A stretch of 12,747 nucleotides of DNA, from the NCBI GenBank assembly GCA_045655165.1, contig JAZOOT010000003.1, positions 1 through 12,747 on the forward strand. Reading direction: 5' to 3'. Position 1 is the stretch's first letter. Each line of letters begins with the position of its first letter. Positions 1-5,637 of the stretch are shown here, piece after piece. This stretch comes from SIG607 sp045655165 (lineage in GTDB: Bacteria; Bacillota; Clostridia; Oscillospirales; Acutalibacteraceae). Position numbers and translations under genes: made by a program. The notes under the pieces are model-generated. The model saw only the letters and a program-made list of their open reading frames with translations. It made no database searches and was not told where the DNA came from.

Positions 1-2
1 GA

Positions 3-371
3 AACACCGGCTCTATTGTTGTTCATGAAGACGGCGAAACCACCGGATACGGTCTTTTTAATACTCAAAGCAGAGGTCGCTTGTTTATTGGCCCAGGCGT
101 CAGCGTTTATGAAGGTATGATTGTTGGTGAGAATCCAAAAAACGAAGATATTGTATGTAATGTGTGCAAGAAAAAACAACTTACAAATACTCGTGCCGCA
201 GGTTCTGACGATGCATTAAGGTTAGTACCGCCATCAATTATGAGTTTGGAACAATCACTTGAATTTATTAAAAACGATGAATTGGTTGAAATCACACCAA
301 ACTTTATTAGATTAAGAAAGACAATTCTTAACAAAGAATTACGAATGAAAGCAGAGTCTCGTAAAAAATAA
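3..371 (+). CDS. typA: Translational GTPase TypA/BipA, C-terminal fragment (5' end outside the window)
   Basis: The reading frame is open from base 3 with no start inside the window, so this is the 3' end of a longer gene. About 122 C-terminal residues are visible. They carry the hallmark TypA/BipA tail: a T-G-Y-G-L-F-N-T-Q-S-R-G segment, then F-I-G-P-G-x-x-V-Y-E-G-M-I-V-G-E, then the N-x-K-x-x-x-N-x-R-A-A-G-S-D-D-A-L-R loop characteristic of the family. TypA is a ribosome-associated translational GTPase of the EF-G/LepA group, linked in other bacteria to stress and low-temperature ribosome assembly. The GTPase domain lies outside the window. The stop TAA shares one base with the ATG of the next gene (TAATG), which suggests translational coupling. 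The internal ATG at 111 is not a start, because conserved sequence continues upstream of it. Confidence 0.95.
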   Translation, partial: NTGSIVVHEDGETTGYGLFNTQSRGRLFIGPGVSVYEGMIVGENPKNEDIVCNVCKKKQLTNTRAAGSDDALRLVPPSIMSLEQSLEFIKNDELVEITPNFIRLRKTILNKELRMKAESRKK

Positions 372-1276
372 TGGATATTGTTGTTTTGGATTTAGAATGG
401 GATAGCGTGTATTCTAAAAAGCACCACCGTTTTGTAAATCAAATTATTCAAATTGGCGCTGTCCGTTTAGATGAAAAACTTAATATTGTTGACACATTTG
501 AAGTTGTTATTAAATCGGCTATTAGCAAAAAGTTAACGAAACGCTTTGTTGAATTAACAGGAATTACCGCTGAAATTATGGCTGACGGTGTTTCGGTTTC
601 AGAAGCTATTAGTAAATACAACAAATTTGCTCCCAAAGATTATCTTATGATGACTTGGAGCACTTCCGATTTGTATACCCTTATTGATAACACAAAATTT
701 GTTTTCCCAAAAGGTGTTAAATTGCGTTACGGCAAGTATATGGACTTACAAAGTTTTGTGCAGAATAAAATGCGTGAACTTGGATTTGAAATTAAATCTC
801 AAATTTCACTTTTACATGCCGCCCAAATGCTTAAAATTTCGGCTGATGGCCTTGATTTACATACCGCAAAAGATGATAGTTTACTTTCAGTTGCCCTATT
901 AAAACGATTTTATACAAAGGATAGCGTTATTCCGTATATTAAGGACACAACTAAGCCCGAATTTTTTGAGCGTTTAACCTTTAAATCATATACGCTAACA
1001 AATATTCATGATGATTTAATTAAACCCGAAGATTTAATTTTTAATTGTGAAAATTGTAAAAAAACTGCCAAGTGTTTAACTGGCTGGAAATATAGAAACG
1101 GTTGGTTTTCTGCTAATTTTCGTTGTGTAAATTGCAAAAAAATGTTTATTGGAAGAGTGTCTTTTAAAAAGACATATGATAATTTAATTGTTAAAAAGCG
1201 TGTTATTGACGCAAAACCTGTTGAGAAAGGAAAAAATGAAACCGATAAATTGCAATCAGTGTCCAAGGAAATGTAA
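371..1276 (+). CDS. DEDDh 3'-5' exonuclease-like protein with C-terminal zinc ribbon
   Basis: This is a 301-residue protein of the DnaQ/ERI-1-like DEDDh nuclease fold. All five expected acidic and histidine positions can be placed: D7 and E9 in the D-L-E-W Exo I motif, D100 in T-W-S-T-S-D (Exo II), and H164 with D169 in H-T-A-K-D-D (Exo III). Such enzymes remove nucleotides from the 3' ends of DNA or RNA using two metal ions; the substrate here is unknown. After the nuclease domain (about 1-180), the tail holds C226-x2-C229 and C252-x2-C255 (plus C235). This looks like a treble-clef or zinc-ribbon nucleic-acid-binding module. The start overlaps the typA stop by one base and has no strong Shine-Dalgarno site of its own, so it probably depends on coupled translation. 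The 3' end overlaps the next gene by 41 bases. Confidence 0.8.
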   Translation: MDIVVLDLEWDSVYSKKHHRFVNQIIQIGAVRLDEKLNIVDTFEVVIKSAISKKLTKRFVELTGITAEIMADGVSVSEAISKYNKFAPKDYLMMTWSTSDLYTLIDNTKFVFPKGVKLRYGKYMDLQSFVQNKMRELGFEIKSQISLLHAAQMLKISADGLDLHTAKDDSLLSVALLKRFYTKDSVIPYIKDTTKPEFFERLTFKSYTLTNIHDDLIKPEDLIFNCENCKKTAKCLTGWKYRNGWFSANFRCVNCKKMFIGRVSFKKTYDNLIVKKRVIDAKPVEKGKNETDKLQSVSKEM

Positions 1277-2120
1277 CGCAAACTTTAATAGCAGAGAAAA
1301 TTACGGTTACTGCAAAATGCCGCAATTGCCAAAAATTGCGCGTGCAGGTATTCATTTTGGCGAAGAACCATGCATTAGCGGTGAAAACGGGTCGGGCACT
1401 ATTTTTTTCAGCGGTTGTAATTTAAAATGTGTTTACTGTCAAAACTTTGATATTAGCAATGATAATTTTGGTTATATTGTTACGGTTGAACGTTTGGCTG
1501 AAATTTTTAAAGAACTTGAACAAAGTGGTGCACACAATATAAATTTTGTTACTCCAACACATTACATTCACGCTATTAAAGAAGCATTAAAAATATATAC
1601 ACCAAATATTCCGCTTGTTTATAACAGCAGTTCATACGATGATATTAACATTATTAAAGAAAATATTTTTGATGTTTACTTGCTTGATTTTAAATATTTT
1701 GACAATAAAAAATCAGAAAAATATTCCTTTGCAAACAATTATTTTAATGTTGCAACTGAATTTATTAAATCAGCTTACAAACAAAAACCAGTTGCGGTAT
1801 TTAAAAATGGTGTTATGCAAAGCGGTGTTATTATAAGGCATATGATTTTACCACTTTCAACAAATGATGCAATTAGTATTATTGATTGGGTAAAAAGTAA
1901 TACACCGAACGCGTATTTTAGTTTAATGGCGCAATACACTCCGTGCTTTAACGCTAAAAGTTTTAAAGAAATAAACCGCACAATTACAAAACGCGAATAC
2001 AACAAAGTGGTGGATTACTTTTTGAATTCAGGAATACAAAATGCATATATCCAAGACTTTAATTCACACGGCAAAGAATTTACCCCTATTTTTGACGGAT
2101 TTGGTGTTGTTCGTGCTTGA
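1236..2120 (+). CDS. PflX-like radical SAM protein (pyruvate formate-lyase activase homologue)
   Basis: This is a 294-residue radical SAM protein. C61-x3-C65-x2-C68 is the classic 4Fe-4S/SAM motif (C-N-L-K-C-V-Y-C). The preceding N-terminal cysteines C6, C9, C13 and C26 (C-N-Q-C-P-R-K-C … Y-G-Y-C) are typical of the PflX/COG1313 group, homologues of pyruvate formate-lyase activating enzyme. The substrate of this group is not established, and no glycyl-radical enzyme is visible nearby. I chose ATG 1236 over in-frame TTGs at 1188 and 1221. It has a GAGAAAGGA Shine-Dalgarno stretch just upstream (tight spacing, about 4-5 bases) and starts immediately before the conserved N-terminal cysteines. 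The gene begins inside the exonuclease gene (41-base overlap). Its TGA stop lies inside the -35 box of the downstream promoter. Confidence 0.85.
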   Translation: MKPINCNQCPRKCNANFNSRENYGYCKMPQLPKIARAGIHFGEEPCISGENGSGTIFFSGCNLKCVYCQNFDISNDNFGYIVTVERLAEIFKELEQSGAHNINFVTPTHYIHAIKEALKIYTPNIPLVYNSSSYDDINIIKENIFDVYLLDFKYFDNKKSEKYSFANNYFNVATEFIKSAYKQKPVAVFKNGVMQSGVIIRHMILPLSTNDAISIIDWVKSNTPNAYFSLMAQYTPCFNAKSFKEINRTITKREYNKVVDYFLNSGIQNAYIQDFNSHGKEFTPIFDGFGVVRA

Positions 2121-2145
2121 CATATTAAATTAAAAGGTATATAAT
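2117..2145 (+). promoter_or_regulatory. Perfect consensus sigma-A promoter of the aromatic operon
   Basis: TTGACA (2117-2122) and TATAAT (2140-2145) are separated by exactly 17 bases. All 12 hexamer positions match the vegetative sigma-A/sigma-70 consensus. The -35 box contains the TGA stop (2118-2120) of the radical SAM gene. The expected start of transcription is about 2151-2153, giving a 5' leader of roughly 185 bases before the first enzyme gene. A promoter this strong, placed before an attenuator, fits high initiation with control exercised at elongation. Confidence 0.9.
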
Positions 2146-2160
2146 ATATAAAAATTTTTT

Positions 2161-2169
2161 AAGAAGGAG
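2161..2169 (+). promoter_or_regulatory. Strong ribosome binding site of the leader peptide
   Basis: AAGAAGGAG lies 7 bases before the ATG at 2177. It is one of the better Shine-Dalgarno matches in the window. This is strong support that the short ORF is really translated and is not chance. Confidence 0.85.
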
Positions 2170-2176
2170 TATACTT

Positions 2177-2248
2177 ATGTTTGATAAAGTTTTTCGATTT
2201 TATTACTATATTTGTTCGGACTGTGTATGCTCTTTAAGCGTTGTTTAA
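2177..2248 (+). CDS. Phe/Tyr-rich leader peptide (attenuator peptide)
   Basis: This 23-residue ORF begins MFDKVFRFYYYI and ends …SLSVV. It has Phe at positions 2, 6 and 8 and Tyr at 9, 10 and 11 (codons TTT, TTT, TTT, TAT, TAC, TAT), so 6 of 23 residues are aromatic and four are consecutive. It has a strong Shine-Dalgarno site, lies directly downstream of a consensus promoter, and is followed by two competing RNA hairpins and then the Phe/Tyr biosynthesis genes. By analogy with pheL-type leaders (known principle), ribosome stalling at Phe/Tyr codons when charged tRNA is scarce would set the RNA fold; that role here is inference. Cys occurs at 13, 16 and 18, in codons that also form the antiterminator stem. 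The peptide is too short for a domain and probably has no function as a product. Confidence 0.85.
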   Translation: MFDKVFRFYYYICSDCVCSLSVV

Positions 2249-2277
2249 TTGCTTAAATATTTATACATAGCCCGCAA
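2212..2277 (+). promoter_or_regulatory. Predicted antiterminator hairpin of the leader
   Basis: A long hairpin can be traced by eye. From the apex outward: TTTAAGC (2233-2239) pairs with GCTTAAA (2251-2257). CTGTGTAT (2221-2228) pairs with ATACATAG (2263-2270), including one G-U. After an A-C mismatch, CGG (2217-2219) pairs with CCG (2272-2274). After a two-base bulge, TTG (2212-2214) pairs with CAA (2275-2277). The base of this stem takes up 2272-2277, which is the 5' arm of the terminator, so the two folds exclude each other. The 5' arm begins immediately after the aromatic codons and runs to near the end of the leader ORF. A ribosome that reaches the stop at 2246-2248 would melt it. No folding program was run. 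Confidence 0.7.
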
Positions 2278-2323
2278 TCTGCATGCTTATTTTTTTTAGC
2301 ATAATGATTGCGGCTTTTTATTT
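2269..2323 (+). terminator. Intrinsic terminator / attenuator before the aromatic operon
   Basis: CCGCAATC (2272-2279) pairs perfectly with GATTGCGG (2306-2313). Inside it, ATGCT (2283-2287) pairs with AGCAT (2298-2302). AG (2269-2270) can add two outer pairs with CT (2314-2315) by bulging C2271. TTTTTATTT follows (2315-2323). It lies between the leader ORF and the first enzyme gene, so it acts as a conditional terminator. It probably also ends read-through from the typA-exonuclease-radical SAM transcripts. Confidence 0.9.
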
Positions 2324-2337
2324 GAAGGCGGTAATTT

Positions 2338-3525
2338 ATGATAAACAAAAAATATGAAAATTTAGGCAAAAAAAGTTCGGTTATTCGCGAATTGTTTGAG
2401 TTTGCTAATAAAAGAAAAAAAGAAATTGGTGAAGAAAATGTGTTTGATTTTAGTTTGGGAAACCCAAGCGTAGCTCCGCCAAAAATTGTTGAAGATAGCA
2501 TTATAACTTTGCTTAACACTACTTCAGCCATTTCTCTTCACGGATATACTTCGGCTGCAGGTGATTTTGCTGTAAGAGAAAAAATTGCACAGTTTATTAC
2601 AAACAAAAGCGGTAAAAAATCCAGCGCCAATTTAATTTATATGACTTGCGGTGCAGCTGCAAGTTTAACTATTTCACTTTCTGCAGTTACAAACCAAAAC
2701 GATGAAGTTATTGTTATGGCTCCGTATTTTCCTGAATATAAAGTATTTATTGAAAATTGCGGTGCAAAAATGGTTGTTTGCAAACCAAACTTAAATGATT
2801 TTTCTATTGATTTTAAAAATTTGGAAGAGTGCTTTAATGAAAACACATCAGCAATAATTATTAATTCTCCCAATAACCCAAGCGGTGTCGTGTATTCAAA
2901 AGAAGACATTACAAAACTTTCAGATTTGCTTTATAAAATGCAACTAAAGTACGAAAAGCAAATTTATTTAATTAGTGATGAACCGTACCGTGAACTTGTT
3001 TTTGATAACATTTCGGTGCCTTATCCGTTTTGTTATTATCAAAACACATTAACATGTTATTCTTTCAGCAAATCACTTTCACTTCCTGGTGAAAGAATAG
3101 GGTATATTGAAGTTTCATGTGATGCTGATAATGCAAAAGATATTTTTGCTGCAATTTGTGGTGCAGGAAGGTCACTTGGTTTTGTTTGTGCTCCAAGTTT
3201 AATGCAAAAAACGATTGCGAAATGTTTGGGTAAAACAAGCGATATTACGGTTTATGAACGAAACCGTAACCTTTTATATAAAGCACTTTGTGATATTGGA
3301 TATAATGTTGTTTTACCGTCTGGTGCATTTTATATGATGGTTGAATCTTTAGATAATGACGCTTATTCATTTGCCCAAAAGGCAAAAGATTTTGAACTAA
3401 TTATTGTTCCAAGCGATGACTTCGGCATTAAAAATTATGTTAGAATTGCATTGTGTGTTAGTGAAGAAACTGCAAAAAACAGTGTAAGTGCATTTAAAAA
3501 ACTTTATAAATATTATAGAGGTTAG
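2338..3525 (+). CDS. PLP-dependent class I/II aminotransferase, likely aromatic
   Basis: This is a 395-residue fold-type I aminotransferase. The PLP-binding elements are in place: N180 in N-N-P-S-G, D214 and Y217 in S-D-E-P-Y, the Schiff-base lysine K245 in S-F-S-K, and R253 in the following G-E-R-I-G. R369 (Y-V-R-I-A) is the probable substrate alpha-carboxylate arginine. It heads the operon right after the attenuator. I infer that it performs the last step to Phe and Tyr (phenylpyruvate and 4-hydroxyphenylpyruvate with glutamate), or transaminates prephenate. The family includes aspartate and alanine aminotransferases, so the substrate cannot be fixed from sequence. Start ATG 2338 follows a GAAGG site at 2324. 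The stop is 4 bases before the ATG of pheA. Confidence 0.85.
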   Translation: MINKKYENLGKKSSVIRELFEFANKRKKEIGEENVFDFSLGNPSVAPPKIVEDSIITLLNTTSAISLHGYTSAAGDFAVREKIAQFITNKSGKKSSANLIYMTCGAAASLTISLSAVTNQNDEVIVMAPYFPEYKVFIENCGAKMVVCKPNLNDFSIDFKNLEECFNENTSAIIINSPNNPSGVVYSKEDITKLSDLLYKMQLKYEKQIYLISDEPYRELVFDNISVPYPFCYYQNTLTCYSFSKSLSLPGERIGYIEVSCDADNAKDIFAAICGAGRSLGFVCAPSLMQKTIAKCLGKTSDITVYERNRNLLYKALCDIGYNVVLPSGAFYMMVESLDNDAYSFAQKAKDFELIIVPSDDFGIKNYVRIALCVSEETAKNSVSAFKKLYKYYRG

Positions 3526-3529
3526 AATT

Positions 3530-4609
3530 ATGAATAATATAAATTCGGCGCGTGAAAAAATTTGTGAAATAGATAAAAAAATGGCAGACCTTTTTTACGA
3601 AAGAATGAAAGTTGCTGAAATAGTTGCCGCTTATAAAAAAGAAAATGGGTTGCCAATTCTTGACGCAAAAAGGGAAGAATTTTTAATTGAGAAAAATTCT
3701 AAATATATAACCGATGAAAACTTAAGACCTTTTTACGTTGATTTTCTTAAAAGTAATATGGATATTTCTAAAAAATATCAAACAAGAATTAACGAAGGTA
3801 TGCGCGTTGCTTTTAGCGGTGTAAAAGGCGCATTTGCTGAACTTGCCGCTAAAAAGATTTTTCCGAATACAGTTACCGTTGGTTATTCCAGTTTTAAAGA
3901 GGCGTATGAAAGTGTAGAAAATGGTGAGTGCGATTGTGTTATGTTACCGCTTGAAAACAGTTATAACGGTGACGTTGGTCAAGTAATGGATTTAGCGTTT
4001 TTCGGCTCATTATATATTAACGGTATATACGATTTTTCTATTAAACAATGCTTATTAGCAAAAAAAGGCACAAGTGTTTCAGACATTAAAGAGGTTATAA
4101 GTCACCCTCAAGCGTTTGGCCAGTGCAGTGTGTTTATTAACGAACACAAACTTAATTTTATTGAGTGTGAAAATACTGCGGTTGCTGCAAAAACCGTTGC
4201 AAATAGTAATCGCACCGATTTGGCCGCAATTGCAAGTCAAGATGCTGCCGAAGAATACGGGCTAGAAATTTTGCAAAGCGGAATAAACGATGACACAACC
4301 AATACCACCCGTTTTGCTGTTTTTTCTAAGACACTAAAAGCACAGCATAAAAACGATAACGAATTTATAATGTTTTTTACTGTTAAAAATGAAAGCGGTA
4401 GTCTAAAAAACGCATTGTCTGTTATTGGAGATAACGGTTTTAACCTACGTGCTTTAAAAAGCAGACCTGCTAAAGATTTAATTTGGAGTTATTATTTTTA
4501 TGTTGAAGGCGAAGGCAATATTTTTGCAAGTGACGGCAAAAATATGCTAAATGAACTTAATAAAACCTGTAACTTTGTAAAAGTTGTGGGTTCTTTTGAA
4601 AAAAACTGA
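3530..4609 (+). CDS. pheA: Bifunctional chorismate mutase / prephenate dehydratase with ACT domain (P-protein)
   Basis: This 359-residue protein has three domains. Residues 1-90 are an AroQ-type chorismate mutase. R8, R25, K36, D45, R48 and E49 sit exactly three positions before the E. coli residues R11, R28, K39, D48, R51 and E52, with Q84 near the expected glutamine. Residues about 94-270 are prephenate dehydratase, ending in the T-T-R-F motif (T260-F262). About 281-356 is an ACT domain, the usual site of Phe feedback. It converts chorismate to prephenate and then phenylpyruvate. In the ACT domain the usual E-S-R-P is K-S-R-P (310-313) and G-A-L-V is G-S-L-K (290-293), so feedback may differ. 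ATG 3530, with AGAGG 8 bases upstream, was chosen over an in-frame upstream start at 3488 that lies inside the aminotransferase gene. Confidence 0.95.
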   Translation: MNNINSAREKICEIDKKMADLFYERMKVAEIVAAYKKENGLPILDAKREEFLIEKNSKYITDENLRPFYVDFLKSNMDISKKYQTRINEGMRVAFSGVKGAFAELAAKKIFPNTVTVGYSSFKEAYESVENGECDCVMLPLENSYNGDVGQVMDLAFFGSLYINGIYDFSIKQCLLAKKGTSVSDIKEVISHPQAFGQCSVFINEHKLNFIECENTAVAAKTVANSNRTDLAAIASQDAAEEYGLEILQSGINDDTTNTTRFAVFSKTLKAQHKNDNEFIMFFTVKNESGSLKNALSVIGDNGFNLRALKSRPAKDLIWSYYFYVEGEGNIFASDGKNMLNELNKTCNFVKVVGSFEKN

Positions 4610-4623
4610 TAGGGGAAGAATAA

Positions 4624-5637
4624 ATGATTATTCCTGTTAAAACAACTGTTGGCGGTTATAACATTGTGTTAGAACGCGGTGCAATTAGTAAAACCGACGA
4701 ATACATTGCTTTTAAAAATAGAAAAGTTTTAATATTAACCGATGACGGTGTGCCTGAACAATACAGCAATACGGTTGCAAACAACTGTAAAAATCCATTT
4801 GTTTTTGTTTTACCAATGGGTGAAAAAACAAAAAACTTTAACAGTTACAAAAAAGTTCTTAAATTTATGGTTGAAAATGGTTTTGACCGCAAGGACTGTG
4901 TCGTTGCTGTTGGCGGCGGTGTTATTGGTGACTTGGCAGGTTTTATTGCTGCTACATATATGCGAGGACTTGATTTTTACAATATTCCAACCACTTTGCT
5001 TTCTCAGGTTGATTCTTCAATTGGCGGAAAAGTTGCAGTTGACTTTTTAGGATATAAAAATATAATCGGCTCTTTCTATCAGCCCAAAATGGTTATTATT
5101 GACCCTAATGTGCTAAAAACCCTTGATAAAAGGCAATTTTCTGCCGGTTTGGCTGAATCTGTTAAAATGGCTTTAACATCTGACAAGAAATTGTTTGAAT
5201 TAATAGAAGAAAATAACGCCGAAGATGTTATTGACGAAATTATTTATAGGTCCTTAAATGTAAAGAAATCAGTTGTTGAAGAAGATGAAACCGAAAAAGG
5301 TTTGCGGAAAATTTTAAACTTTGGACATACAATTGGACACGCCTTTGAATATAGCGCAGGGTTAGAGAATTTTCACGGTGAATGTGTTGCTGCCGGTATG
5401 ATGGCTACATGTTCTGAAAATGTGAAATTCCGCTTAAAACCGGTTTTGGAAAAACTTAATTTGCCAACAAACATTAAATCAAGCAAAATTAAAATGAGAA
5501 ACGCTATTAAACACGACAAGAAATCTTCGGGAAATTTAATTAGCGAAATTTTTGTTAATGAAATTGGCAGTTACCAAATTAAAGAACTTACAATTGAAGA
5601 AATTATGAAAATAATTAAGGAGGAATACGGTATATGA
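4624..5637 (+). CDS. aroB: 3-dehydroquinate synthase
   Basis: This is a 337-residue AroB, which cyclises DAHP to 3-dehydroquinate, the second step of the shikimate pathway, using NAD and a divalent metal. Visible signatures are the G-G-G-V-I-G-D-L-A-G-F nucleotide loop and the metal ligands E178 (L-A-E-S-V-K), H235 (F-G-H-T-I-G-H) and H251 (F-H-G-E). The spacing of 16 between the two histidines matches the family. The length is slightly below the common 350-360. AGGGG (4611-4615) lies 8 bases before the start. The stop overlaps the aroC start by 4 bases (ATGA), implying coupled translation. Confidence 0.95.
   Translation: MIIPVKTTVGGYNIVLERGAISKTDEYIAFKNRKVLILTDDGVPEQYSNTVANNCKNPFVFVLPMGEKTKNFNSYKKVLKFMVENGFDRKDCVVAVGGGVIGDLAGFIAATYMRGLDFYNIPTTLLSQVDSSIGGKVAVDFLGYKNIIGSFYQPKMVIIDPNVLKTLDKRQFSAGLAESVKMALTSDKKLFELIEENNAEDVIDEIIYRSLNVKKSVVEEDETEKGLRKILNFGHTIGHAFEYSAGLENFHGECVAAGMMATCSENVKFRLKPVLEKLNLPTNIKSSKIKMRNAIKHDKKSSGNLISEIFVNEIGSYQIKELTIEEIMKIIKEEYGI

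Noticed and set aside
489..494. TTGACA inside the exonuclease gene as an internal promoter
   Set aside because: No -10 box lies at a usable distance downstream.
1188..1235. Extended N terminus of the radical SAM protein from TTG 1188
   Set aside because: No Shine-Dalgarno site precedes it, and the extension is unlike the family. ATG 1236 has a purine-rich site and starts right before the conserved cysteines.
2225..2286. Alternative antiterminator: GTATGC (2225-2230) with GCATGC (2281-2286) plus ATTGC (2248-2252) with GCAAT (2274-2278)
   Set aside because: It has only 11 pairs with large loops and one G-U. The 2212-2277 hairpin is longer, uses the same terminator arm, and fits the ribosome positions better.
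2121..2337. T-box riboswitch upstream of the aromatic operon
   Set aside because: No T-box consensus (AGGGTGGNACCGCG-like stretch) or Stem I features could be found. The leader is too short, and a translated short ORF explains the region better.
3488..3529. Extended pheA start at 3488
   Set aside because: It lies inside the aminotransferase gene. The EcCM-like numbering of the mutase residues and the AGAGG site both support ATG 3530.
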